DNA of 64,000 nt from Verrucomicrobiaceae bacterium (GTDB lineage: Bacteria > Verrucomicrobiota > Verrucomicrobiia > Verrucomicrobiales > Akkermansiaceae): contig JAIYDP010000497.1 in the NCBI GenBank assembly GCA_027487435.1, forward strand, positions 1-64,000, given 5' to 3'. The notes under the pieces were generated by a model. That model did no database searches, was not told where the DNA came from, and saw only the letters and a list, made by a program, of their open reading frames with translations. This document shows positions 43,641 to 52,642 of this stretch, one piece after another (positions within the stretch are counted from its first letter, which is position 1; each line of letters begins with the position of its first letter). Both the position numbers and the translations under genes were made by a program.

Positions 43641-43925
43641 CGTCCCAAGGGGACGACTCATGCCAGCCCACGGTGAAACCGCGGGTGGATCCCACACGCA
43701 ACCCACTGCGTCCCAACGGGACGCTTGATCAGGGAGCTTGCTTCGTTTGGATACATCTTGATCGTAACGTCGCCTGTTGCGGAAAAATGACATCATCGTT
43801 GATGAGACCTATCCTGGGATTGAAGCGCGCCCCAAGATGAAGCGTCCCGTTGGGACGCGATGGATTTATGCGAGATGTGTTACCCACGGTTTCACCGTGG
43901 TGGTATGAAACGTCCCGTTGGGACG
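43641..43925. repeat. Mirrored pair of palindrome blocks
   Basis: Each block has three palindromes. Left block: CGTCCCAAGGGGACG (43641-43655), CCCACGGTGAAACCGCGGG (43668-43686) and GCGTCCCAACGGGACGC (43708-43724). Right block, inverted: GCGTCCCGTTGGGACGC (43842-43858), CCACGGTTTCACCGTGG (43884-43900) and CGTCCCGTTGGGACG (43911-43925). The right block is the reverse complement of the left in order and content, about 117 bp apart, like bacterial interspersed mosaic or REP doublets. The gap from 43475 to 44138 otherwise contains no gene. Confidence 0.75.
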
Positions 43926-44138
43926 AAAGGCAAAAGAGTCCTTTGTCTGATCGACCCCCCTTTCAGTGTCGCTAACCGATGAACCGGAACAACGCCACTG
44001 GGAAGCTGGGCTTTTCAATGGTAATTCCCGATGAGCTTGGAAACGAAAAAGCAAGTTACTTCCCGATGAGAATTTGGTTCCAGTCCCCCACCACGACGCA
44101 ATGCGTTTGATAACACTGCTAGCGGGAAATCAGCCAAC

Positions 44139-45380
44139 TTAGTCGTCCATACTTTCCGTGGGCAGCATGGCTTTGATTTCCTCTGGGCTATGACCCATAG
44201 ACTTTAAGGTGTGTGTGATCTGGTCACTCAAACGTAGCCCTTCTAAACGCCCATAAATCTTAGGTACCAGCGACACTCGCTCTTCTGGTGTCATCAGAGT
44301 TAAGAGGTCGCTCTTGAATCGATCAGCAGGAAACCAATGGCTCGCATGCTTCGCTAGTCCTTCGAAGTGGTCAATTCGCTGTCCAGGCAGTTGCTCCACA
44401 AAGTAGGCGATCTCCTCGGGGCTCGCATGGAATGTCAGAGCGCGAACAGTACATTGGTATTTCTTCTCGCGATCCGGCTCCTTCGAGAGCTTATCGACTA
44501 AAATTTCATTAGCCTTTGCGCTACCTACATTGTACGCGAGTGCTTTCATTACTTCGTGTATATCACTCACTGGAAGACTTGAATTCTTCAAACTCCAATC
44601 CAAAGCGGAATGAACATCTTTCATCGCCCACTCTTTAATAAAATTTACGGGATAATTGCCACGACCAGCCTCCTTATTTGTCGCGTGATCTTCAGCGAAG
44701 ATTTTTCCTAACGTGGCAAAATCGAAGCCTTCCTTAAAATCGATTTCCAATGCTCTCGTACCTGATCCAGGGAAAGTTCGGAGGATTTTGCCCACCATTG
44801 CGGCATCGCAATCTTTCATTTTCAGCTCCATCTCATACGGCAAATCGCATCCTTCTGAACCTTTGCTTACAAACTGCTCGGCAAGAGCCAGCGTGCGATC
44901 CAAGTCTCGCCCCGCTTCTAAATCCAAGATTCCCTTAAGCAACATCCGCGCATCCGCCCGAGGCTCTAGTGCTGCCAGCCACGCGATGGATCCCGAGGCA
45001 TCTTGCTCGTACCACCGAACGATGAGTTTTTGGATCTGCGATTGCTGGGCGTAGCTTAAGCCACTCAAGCCTGCTCGTTTTTGCCATGCCTCCAATACTG
45101 CGGGAATGTCGCTGATGGGGATGTTTTGTAAGGCATCGTTGAGCAATTTTTCATCACTTTTCTCGGCGGCTAGATGGATGTTTTCAAGATGCTTTTGGTA
45201 ACGCGCAGGCGATGAGGCATTCGCTTTTGCCGCCGCACGCTTTGAGCTGCTGCGGCTAGCCGCCAACGGTTCAGCTTCTTGCTGCTTTTGCGGCGTGGCA
45301 AGCGGCCGCAGCATCCATGCCGACACAAATCCCAGCATAAAAACCGAGAAGCTCAAGCCAACGGGAAATTTCATGCCCAT
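44139..45380 (-). CDS. Membrane-anchored helical-repeat protein, unknown function
   Basis: A 413-residue protein from ATG 45380 (MGMKF; the ATG at 45374 is equivalent). The open frame extends further upstream, but only into the tandem repeat, where it would encode 14-residue repeats. It has an N-terminal membrane anchor (about 8-25, LSFSVFMLGFVSAWML), an Ala/Ser/Lys linker and a helical domain with repeated motifs such as GSIAWLAALEP and HSALDWSLKNSS, the WA-rich helical repeats often seen in verrucomicrobial hypothetical proteins. No enzymatic motif is seen. Confidence 0.6.
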   Translation of the reverse strand: MGMKFPVGLSFSVFMLGFVSAWMLRPLATPQKQQEAEPLAASRSSSKRAAAKANASSPARYQKHLENIHLAAEKSDEKLLNDALQNIPISDIPAVLEAWQKRAGLSGLSYAQQSQIQKLIVRWYEQDASGSIAWLAALEPRADARMLLKGILDLEAGRDLDRTLALAEQFVSKGSEGCDLPYEMELKMKDCDAAMVGKILRTFPGSGTRALEIDFKEGFDFATLGKIFAEDHATNKEAGRGNYPVNFIKEWAMKDVHSALDWSLKNSSLPVSDIHEVMKALAYNVGSAKANEILVDKLSKEPDREKKYQCTVRALTFHASPEEIAYFVEQLPGQRIDHFEGLAKHASHWFPADRFKSDLLTLMTPEERVSLVPKIYGRLEGLRLSDQITHTLKSMGHSPEEIKAMLPTESMDD

Positions 45381-45445
45381 AGACCTATGCCGCTGCCCCA
45401 AAAGCATCAACGATAAAAAGCGAAGTTGCCCCCTACGATTAGCCC

Positions 45446-45985
45446 CGATGTGTTCCACAAAAATCACCTTGGTGCCAAAAAATACCGTAAATTTAGGCCG
45501 ACAAGTCACTTGGTTGTCGAAATGTACGGTAAATTTAGGCCACCGAGTTAAGCGGGTGTTTGAATTTATCGTAAATTTAGGCTCACAAGTCACTCGGATG
45601 TCTAAATGTACGGTAAATTCTGGCTAACGAGTCAAGCAGGCGTTTGATTTTATCGTAAATTTAGCCTGCCAAGTGACTTGGTTGTCTAAATGTACAGTAA
45701 ATTTAGCCTCACGAGCCAAGCGGATGTCCAATTTTACAGAAAATTTAGCCAGACCAATGACCAGAATGCCCAAATTCCCCGTAAATGGAGTTCGCCAGCC
45801 ACGCGGAAGCCTCCTTGTGCCGTAAAAGCAGACCGCAAGACACGCGGAAGCCTAAATCCACCGTAAAAGCAGCGTCCCAGCCACACGGCTGTCTCCTTGT
45901 AAGGTAAAAGCAGTCCGCCAGTCACTAGGTTGCCTCACCGTACGGTAAAAACAGTCCGCCAGCGATCCAGATGCCTGCGGGTAGT
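45446..45985. repeat. Degenerate 42-bp tandem repeat with 84-bp higher-order period
   Basis: About 13 units. Those starting at 45488, 45530, 45572, 45614, 45656, 45698 and 45740 are exactly 42 bp and begin TAAATTTAG; later units (from 45782) shrink to 40-41 bp and begin TAAAAGCAG. Alternate units resemble each other more than their neighbours: odd ones contain ACAAGTCACTTGG and end AATGTACGG, even ones contain CGAGTCAAGCGG and end TTTATCG. That gives an 84-bp higher-order unit. Similarity decays toward both ends. There are no unique spacers, so it is not a CRISPR array. The stretch from 45986 to 46217 holds no gene. Confidence 0.85.
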
Positions 45986-46217
45986 ATATTTTTAGGCAAC
46001 CCAAGCACTGGCGAACCAAAAATATCGATGTTTCAAGCAAAACGCCCCATCCCCAGCGGTTTCGGCTCCCGCTCCTCCGCCCAACGCATCCGTTTCCCCC
46101 GAAAATTTCCTTGCCCTGCGCAGTTTGTTCTGTTGTGAATGCTCGCGCCAAAAAATGGCTTATCCGCAAGATCGAAAAGAAAAAGACAATCCGTAGCCGA
46201 TTCAAGTTGTATTTGCC

Positions 46218-46952
46218 ATGCCTTCTTCCCATTTCACATACGATCTTCCCCATGCTCCCAATTCGGTGCTTTGTGAGGAACACATCGAACAAAGCTTCAT
46301 CGGCAAGCTCCAAGGCCTGAAATACGATTACCGCCCAGACATCACCAACCGCGCCACGCTGGAGAAAAACTTCCGCGAGAAATTCGAATCCCTCAACCGC
46401 GTCCGCCTCACCGACTCCGAGTTCGCCCGCCTGCTCGACGAGATCGTCACCCCAGATGTCTTCACCGCCTCGAAGACCCTGCGGGCCATCAGCAGTTTCA
46501 CCCGCGATGACGGCACGCCGCTGAATTACACCCTCGTCAACATCAAGGACTGGTGCAAAAACACCTTCGAGGTCATCAACCAGCTCCGCATCAACACGGA
46601 CAACAGCCACCACCGTTACGATGTGATCCTCCTCATCAACGGCGTGCCCTGCGTGCAGATCGAGCTGAAGACCCTCGGCATCAGCCCGCGCCGGGCGATG
46701 GAGCAGATCGTCGAGTACAAGCACGATCCCGGCAATGGCTACTCCAGGACGCTGCTCTGCTTCATGCAGCTCTTCATCGTCAGCAACCGCGACCGCACCT
46801 ACTACTTCGCCAACAACAACGCCCGCCACTTCGCCTTCAACGCCGACGAGTGCTGCCTGCCCGTCTATGAGTATGCCGACGAGGAAAACCGGAAGATCAC
46901 CCACCTCGACGCCTTCGCCGCCGAACTCGCCACCATGAAGAAAGCAGCATGA
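46218..46952 (+). pseudogene. hsdR: hsdR fragment: N-terminal nuclease domain of a type I restriction enzyme
   Basis: A 244-residue piece of HsdR, which is normally about 1000 residues. It holds the HsdR_N domain with the PD-(D/E)XK-type nuclease core RYDVILLINGVPCVQIELKT (about 133-152) and QIVEYKHDPGNG. It ends just after VYEYADEENRKITHLDAFAA, before the helicase motor. It cannot translocate DNA but might still fold as a nuclease domain. Its stop overlaps the next start (ATGA), so the downstream gene is translationally coupled. The matching C-terminal HsdR remnant is at 51400. Confidence 0.85.
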
Positions 46953-48001
46953 ATACTAGTAACCTCACTGCTGACGACGGCTACCAAAGCCTGTTGGGGA
47001 AAATCTCCGAGGTTTATACCACTGGCCAGACACGGGCAATACTAGCTGTTAACGCCAACATCACCGCAACCTACTGGCAGATCGGCCATGACATCGTGGA
47101 GTTCGAACAAGGCGGCAATGTTCGAGCCACTTATGGCAAGGCTTTGCTGACGAAACTTAGCCGCGATCTCACCCTGCGCCACGGCAAGGGTTTCAGCCGC
47201 AGCAATCTCATCTACATGCGTCTGCTCTACCTCCATTACCCAAAAGGTCAGAAGCCTTCTGACTTATTGAGCTGGTCGCACCATGTGGAACTCCTTCGGA
47301 TTGAAGACCCACTGGAACGCAGTTTTTACGAAAATCAGGCCATCCGTGAAAAGTGGTCCATTCCCGAGCTGAAACGCCAAAAGAAATCCTCCCTCTTCCT
47401 CCGCCTCGCCGCCGGAAAGGACAAAGACGCCATTCTCCAGCTTGCCTCCGAGGGTCAAATCATCGCCGAGCCCTCCGACCTCCTCCGCGACCCCTACGTC
47501 TTCGAATTCCTCAAAATCCCCGAACCGCATCACGTCACCGAAACCGACCTCGAAACCCGTCTCTGCGATCACCTCCAGCCCTTCCTTCTCGAACTTGGCA
47601 AAGGCTTCACCTTCGTCGGCAGGCAATACCGCATCACCCTCAATAACACCCACTACCGCGTCGATCTCGTTTTCTACCACCGTATCCTCCGCTGCTTTGT
47701 CCTCATTGATCTCAAGATCAACGATGTCGAGCACCATGACATCGGCCAGATGAACATGTATCTCGGCTACTTCGCCAACGAGGAAAACACAGAGGGTGAC
47801 AATCCACCCATCGGCATCATCCTCACCCGGAACAAGGACGAGTTGCTGGTCGAATACGCCACCTACGAAATGAACAGCCAGCTCTTCGTCCAGAAATACC
47901 AACTCTACCTACCCGACCGCGAAGAACTCCGCCGCGAACTCGAACTCACCCTCCAAATCGCGGAAGACCGCGCCGATCCTGAAACCGACGGAACGCCATG
48001 A
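46949..48001 (+). CDS. DUF1016 PD-(D/E)XK nuclease-domain protein (YhcG family)
   Basis: A 350-residue, complete DUF1016 protein. The N-terminal winged-helix part (about 10-160) contains ATYWQIGHDIVEFEQGG, GKGFSRSNLIYMRLLY and LSWSHHVELLRIEDP. The C-terminal nuclease core (about 205-320) has YRVDLVFYHR (Asp about 237), LIDLKIND (Asp-x-Lys about 253-255) and the Gln-containing helix GQMNMYLGYF, so the active site is intact. The family is frequent inside type I restriction loci and defence islands; its target is not established. Here it begins inside the stop of the hsdR fragment and precedes the HD-GHKL gene. Confidence 0.9.
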   Translation: MNTSNLTADDGYQSLLGKISEVYTTGQTRAILAVNANITATYWQIGHDIVEFEQGGNVRATYGKALLTKLSRDLTLRHGKGFSRSNLIYMRLLYLHYPKGQKPSDLLSWSHHVELLRIEDPLERSFYENQAIREKWSIPELKRQKKSSLFLRLAAGKDKDAILQLASEGQIIAEPSDLLRDPYVFEFLKIPEPHHVTETDLETRLCDHLQPFLLELGKGFTFVGRQYRITLNNTHYRVDLVFYHRILRCFVLIDLKINDVEHHDIGQMNMYLGYFANEENTEGDNPPIGIILTRNKDELLVEYATYEMNSQLFVQKYQLYLPDREELRRELELTLQIAEDRADPETDGTP

Positions 48002-48205
48002 CTGACACATTCGACATTCGAAATTCAGCATCCGGAATTTCCCCGGCCCCGATCATGACTGGCCTGCGCGGCAGCGCATTTCCGATAACCGAAGGCACCC
48101 CGCAGGTCGCGAGCAATGCGAGGGACAACAACGCCAACTTCGCCGGGGTGCACCATGTCACCCGAAAAACCAAAATCACTTCGCCGGAAAAACACCTATT
48201 CGACC

Positions 48206-51200
48206 ATGGCCAAAATTGAATTCCCGAAACCACTGAAGGCACTTATGGAGGAAAGCGACCTCCAAGGTCCCATCCGGAGTCTTGCTGACCGCGCAGGAGA
48301 AATCCTCGCGGACAATAAGCTTCCATTCTTTCCAGACTACACGGACCACGGGACTGACCACATCAATGCCGTGTTGAAATCCCAAGTGGAACTGATTCCC
48401 AAGCACGTCTGGGAAAACAGCAAGAGGGACTCCGACCCGCGCTTGCTGTGCGATTCCGACGCGGCGGTTATCATCGGCGCAACCCTTCTCCATGATATCG
48501 CGATGCATCTCAGGCCCGACGGGTTCCTTGAATTGATTGGCCCGGAGTCGAGGTTTCACCCACTTTCGTGGTTCAAGGAAAGTCATGAGGGGCATTCAGC
48601 CGATGGCCCTTGGCACGAGTTGTGGGAAGACTTCCAGCGCGAAGCTAGGCGATTCAGCGACCGCCAAATGAGCAATATCATCGGCGAGGAGTCGGCACGA
48701 GTGTGGAAGTTCCAAGGCATCCCGGACGACACCGGGCAGTGGGAGAGGAACCAGAACAACTGCCTGATAGTTGGCGAGTTCATCCGCCGACATCATGCAC
48801 GGCTGGCGCATGAAATTGCGATTTACGGTTTCCCGGGACTGCCAGTCGGCTCAGGCGAAAGCCACTTTCCCGCCATGGGCAAGGAGGAGGGGCATCCACT
48901 GATGCGGCTCGCCGACCTCATCGGCCTCACCGCACGGTCGCACGGAACTTCGCTTCGTGTGTGCAAGGCTTATCTGGAGGCCAGCCCTCTCTATCCAGGA
49001 ACGCCCAGACCGATGGGTACAGCCGTGCTTTATCCGATGGCGCTACTTCGTGTGGCTGATTACCTCCAGATTGACCGTCAGCGTGCCCCGGCAGTGCTGC
49101 TCCAACTGCGCAATCCACAGAGCCCGATTTCGATTCAGGAATGGAAAAAGCACCGAGCTGTCCAGCAGATTGGTCCGGCCAACGACCCTCGCGGAAAGAT
49201 GGTCACGGTCACCAACGAGCTGAGCTTGTCGCTCTACCTCCAACTGAAAGACCTGCTAGCAGGACTACAGGCGGAAATGGACCATTCCACCGCGGTGCTA
49301 GACGAAGCCTATGGCACCATGACCGAGCTCGGGCTGCACCAGCTCAACCTTTCCACCCGGCGAGTGTATTCCAACCTGCAAAGCCCCGCGTTTCGAGACA
49401 GCCTGCCTTATGTTCCGAGCCAGACTGGATTCACCGCCGACCCGAACTTGCTAACGCTCCTGGTCGAGCCGCTTTACGGCAAGCAGCCGGGTGTCGGTGT
49501 TCGTGAACTCATGCAGAATGCTGCGGACGCCGTTTGTGAATTGGAGGCGTGGTCTGAAGCCCACAAGGTGTCCATGAAGTCCCTCGACCTGCCCGAGCAG
49601 GATGGCGATGTGCTTATTGAATACATCAAGCGCGAGAACGGAACTTGGTTCGTTCGTGTGCGAGACCGGGGCATCGGCATGAGGAGTGACACCATTCAGA
49701 ACTACTTTCTACGTGCGGGTGCGTCATTCCGCCGCAGTGCGGAGTGGGCGAAAGAGTTTCTCGACGAAAAGGGCCAACCGCGTGTGCTCCGCGCCGGGCG
49801 CTTTGGGATTGGCGCTTTTGCGGTCTTCCTGCTCGGTCCCTCATTCAAGTTGTGGACTCGGCACGCGGGAGCGGACAAGTCCATGGGCTATACCATCGAA
49901 GCGTCAGCTTCAAGCCAACTCATCGAAATCCGGCGGGTTGAAGGCTTGCCGGTCGGGACCACCATCGAAGTCGAGATGAGCAGTGAATCGGTAGAAACGC
50001 TGAAACTCGAAAATGGAAAGTATTCGGAATACGGGGGGACACGGAACAAGGTCGATTGGTTTTGCTGGGATTGGCCCAAAGTGACCCAGCGGGTGATTAC
50101 TGGACCGAAGCCCGAACTGTTGGAACAGAAACACACCTGTCCTATCCGGAAGAGCAACTTGCCGCCGGGTTGGTCGGTCATCCACCCCAAGGGATTCGAT
50201 GCGGTGTTTTGGACGTTCAAGAAACTACCGTCCCTCTCGTGCAATGGCTTGAGGGTAGCAGACCCTAGTTACGACATTTCTAACAATGCATTCTCTTGGC
50301 CCGAACTCGCTCAACTCCGTCGCCCCTGCGTCGCGGTCCTCGACAGCGCTGCGAGCCTGCCACTGACAACCCAGCGATACAAACTTTCCCAAGAGACCGT
50401 TCCTTTCGTGGATGAGTTGGTGCGCGATGTCACGTTGTCGTTCATTGCCCACGCGCTCGTCTGCGGCCCTGAGTCACCTGAGGAAGCGCTTTCATCACGC
50501 CACAGCCATCCGCTGATGCCGGAGCCGTTCTCCCAATACGAGGACCAGAGCGGCCATAGGTCGCCGTTTGCAAAAGGACTTTTGCGCTGGTGCGTCACTG
50601 CGGAAGCGATGGTCCCAGCAGACCCATGGCTCTACGCACTGTTAACCTCTGAATCTTGCTTTGTGTATGGAGTGTTGAGTCTGGATGAATCACGACTCGG
50701 AGAGCAGTCCGTCCAAGTAAGTTTGCTGGAACGAGTGAACACGGCAGGTTTAGCGATTTTGCCATGGCATGGTCGCCTGCAAGTGCACGGGAGCAGTCCG
50801 GTCGAGCGCGCCAATAAAGTTAGCGGCGAGCCAATGCGGATTCTCGACATGATGGCACGCGAGGGTGTGCAGTGCTTGGGTTCGGCTGCCGCATCTCATG
50901 TGCTTGTGTCCGCGCGTCCGCCATTCCGATTCGAGTCTGAAATGCGGCAACGACATCCAAGTTTCCTTCGTAAAGAGGACGACAAAAATCCTTACCACCC
51001 GGTTTGGACAAAAGTGAAACATCGCAACTCTCCTACCGAATGGTTCAAAGCTGAAACCGGAGAGCTGAATGGAGCTGTCCCGCTGGAACCAATGCTCGAA
51101 GCTTGGGAAGATGTTATTCAAGGTAAGCGGCAGGATCGGCTCAGTCGGTCACGCTTTGCTGATGATATGGAGGGGGGAGACGGTGTTCTTTTCGTCGCTG

Positions 51201-51406
51201 AGGTGCGAACGGTGAGTGCGAACTCGCCCGAGTCCACGATTGCGAAGATTTGGAACGAATGCCTCGGAGCAAGAGCCATTCCGTTTAATCCCGCTGCCCG
51301 AAAGGCATTGATCGCCAAAGGAAGCAAGCACGCCGAGTTGAAACGCCACCTAGATAAGTGGAAGGAAATGAAACGCACAGGCTCGAAGGGGGTAACTGAC
51401 GACTAG
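48206..51406 (+). CDS. HD phosphohydrolase plus Hsp90-like GHKL ATPase fusion
   Basis: A 1066-residue protein. Residues about 40-290 form an HD domain with DYTDHGTDHI, LLHDIAMHLRPDG (about 94), RRHHARLAHEIA and LLRVADYLQID, so the metal ligands look complete. Residues about 415-640 form a GHKL (Hsp90/MutL/MORC-type) ATPase: N-box RELMQNAADAVCEL (about 433), G1 box DRGIGM (about 488) and G2 box GRFGIGAFAVFLLG (about 530). The last 400 residues are unrecognised. GHKL/MORC-like ATPases in restriction neighbourhoods are known from comparative genomics; HD fusions are less familiar. ATG 48206 (MAKIEFPKPLKAL) is preferred over 48116 or 48155; the 204-base gap before it holds a short frame that looks non-coding. 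It lies between two halves of hsdR. Confidence 0.85.
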   Translation: MAKIEFPKPLKALMEESDLQGPIRSLADRAGEILADNKLPFFPDYTDHGTDHINAVLKSQVELIPKHVWENSKRDSDPRLLCDSDAAVIIGATLLHDIAMHLRPDGFLELIGPESRFHPLSWFKESHEGHSADGPWHELWEDFQREARRFSDRQMSNIIGEESARVWKFQGIPDDTGQWERNQNNCLIVGEFIRRHHARLAHEIAIYGFPGLPVGSGESHFPAMGKEEGHPLMRLADLIGLTARSHGTSLRVCKAYLEASPLYPGTPRPMGTAVLYPMALLRVADYLQIDRQRAPAVLLQLRNPQSPISIQEWKKHRAVQQIGPANDPRGKMVTVTNELSLSLYLQLKDLLAGLQAEMDHSTAVLDEAYGTMTELGLHQLNLSTRRVYSNLQSPAFRDSLPYVPSQTGFTADPNLLTLLVEPLYGKQPGVGVRELMQNAADAVCELEAWSEAHKVSMKSLDLPEQDGDVLIEYIKRENGTWFVRVRDRGIGMRSDTIQNYFLRAGASFRRSAEWAKEFLDEKGQPRVLRAGRFGIGAFAVFLLGPSFKLWTRHAGADKSMGYTIEASASSQLIEIRRVEGLPVGTTIEVEMSSESVETLKLENGKYSEYGGTRNKVDWFCWDWPKVTQRVITGPKPELLEQKHTCPIRKSNLPPGWSVIHPKGFDAVFWTFKKLPSLSCNGLRVADPSYDISNNAFSWPELAQLRRPCVAVLDSAASLPLTTQRYKLSQETVPFVDELVRDVTLSFIAHALVCGPESPEEALSSRHSHPLMPEPFSQYEDQSGHRSPFAKGLLRWCVTAEAMVPADPWLYALLTSESCFVYGVLSLDESRLGEQSVQVSLLERVNTAGLAILPWHGRLQVHGSSPVERANKVSGEPMRILDMMAREGVQCLGSAAASHVLVSARPPFRFESEMRQRHPSFLRKEDDKNPYHPVWTKVKHRNSPTEWFKAETGELNGAVPLEPMLEAWEDVIQGKRQDRLSRSRFADDMEGGDGVLFVAEVRTVSANSPESTIAKIWNECLGARAIPFNPAARKALIAKGSKHAELKRHLDKWKEMKRTGSKGVTDD

Positions 51407-52538
51407 GCTGCGCGGAACTCAAGAAAGCCATCCGCGCCTCCAACGAGAGCGCCGTGGAAACAATGGGTGATGACAAACTCAAGCTCATCGCTGCGGAGTT
51501 GATCACCCAAGTGAAGAAAAGCGTGACCAAGAAGCGGCTGGACAGTGTGATGGACTTCGCCTGCGGCTCCGGCTCGCTGCTGCTCAACGTCCGCAAGAAA
51601 GTGAACAAGGCGGGCGGTACCATCGGCAAAATCTACGGCCAAGAGAAAAACATCACCACCTACAACCTCGCTCGCATGAACATGCTGCTGCACGGAGTGA
51701 AGGACACGGAGTTCGACATCTTCCACGGCGACACCCTGCTCAACGAGTGGGACATGATGCGGGAAGCTAACCCGGCCAGAAAGCCGAGCTTCGACGCCAT
51801 CGTCGCCAACCCGCCCTTCAGCTACCGCTGGGAACCCACCGACGCGCTAGCCGACGACGTGCGCTTCAAAAGCCACGGCCTCGCCCCCAAGTCCGCCGCC
51901 GACTTCGCCTTCCTCCTCCACGGCTTCCACTTCCTCAAGGACGAAGGCGTGATAGCCATCATCCTGCCGCACGGAGTGCTCTTCCGTGGCGGAGCCGAAG
52001 AACGCATCCGCACCAAGCTGCTCAACGACGGCCACATCGACACCGTCATCGGCCTGCCCGCGAACCTCTTCTACTCCACCGGCATCCCGGTCTGCATCCT
52101 CGTGCTCAAGAAATGCAAGAAGCCCAACGACGTGCTCTTCATCAACGCCGCCGAGCATTTCACCAAAGGCAAACGCCAGAACCAACTGACGGACGAGCAC
52201 ATCGCCAAGATCATCGGCACCTACAAGAACCGCACGGAAGCGCCCCGCTACTCCCGCCGCGTGGAGATGGAGGAGATCAAGAAGAACGAGTTGACTCCTT
52301 CGCCACCGGCTCAGTCGGGCTTCGCCCAACGCTGCGCGTTGTCTGTCTCACTCAGCCCACTTGCTGAGTTCGGCTCAACCTCAACATCTCCCGCTACATC
52401 AGCACGTCGGTGGTCGAGGAAGAGATCGACCTCGAAGCTACGAATGCCGGATTGTTCGCGCTTGAGAAAACGATCAAGACGGCGACGAACAAACACAACG
52501 AGTTTCTGAAAGAACTCGGCTTGCCCCCGCTGCCCTAG
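51400..52538 (+). pseudogene. hsdM: hsdR tail fused to truncated, frameshifted hsdM
   Basis: The frame opens at 51400. About 40 codons (AELKKAIRASNESAVETMGD, then DKLKLIAAELITQVKKSVT) match the C-terminal region of HsdR. At about 51521 the sequence switches to the methyltransferase subunit HsdM: SVMDFACGSGSLLLNVRKKV (SAM motif I), the catalytic FDAIVANPPFSY (motif IV), and DVLFINAAEHFTKGKRQNQL. After 52293 an inserted palindromic segment shifts the frame; the true HsdM end (LNLNISRYISTSVVEEEIDL to LGLPPLP and TAG at 52536-52538) continues in another frame. The N-terminal HsdM helical domain is missing and no hsdS is present, so the methyltransferase is probably inactive. Confidence 0.85.
52294..52373. 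repeat. Palindromic insertion inside the hsdM remnant
   Basis: About 80 bases inserted between the codons for KKNE and NLNISRYI of HsdM. It contains three hairpins: GGGC-TTC-GCCC (52317-52327), AACGC-TGC-GCGTT (52328-52340) and CTCAGC-CCACTT-GCTGAG (52351-52368). GAGTT occurs at both edges (52288 and 52367). The length is not a multiple of three, so it breaks the frame. It resembles a REP-type palindrome cluster that has moved into a gene. Confidence 0.75.
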
Positions 52539-52642
52539 CTTTCGCTCACTGAGCTGAAAATTTTTTCAGCAATCTTGGATTTTCCGCTTGCGTCCTGCGG
52601 GGGCTTTTGTTCAGTGTTCTATTACATCAAAAAACATTTGCC

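Noticed and set aside
45446..45985. Possible CRISPR array
   Set aside because: The 42-bp units are directly adjacent without unique spacers, the sequence drifts from unit to unit, and no cas gene is near.
45852..46904. 350-codon minus-strand open frame
   Set aside because: It is antisense to the hsdR fragment and runs into the satellite repeat; the plus strand has clear HsdR motifs.
47998..48219. 73-codon frame between the DUF1016 and HD-GHKL genes
   Set aside because: It has an overlapping ATG but low-complexity translation, and its end is a shadow of the HD-GHKL start; no motif is visible.
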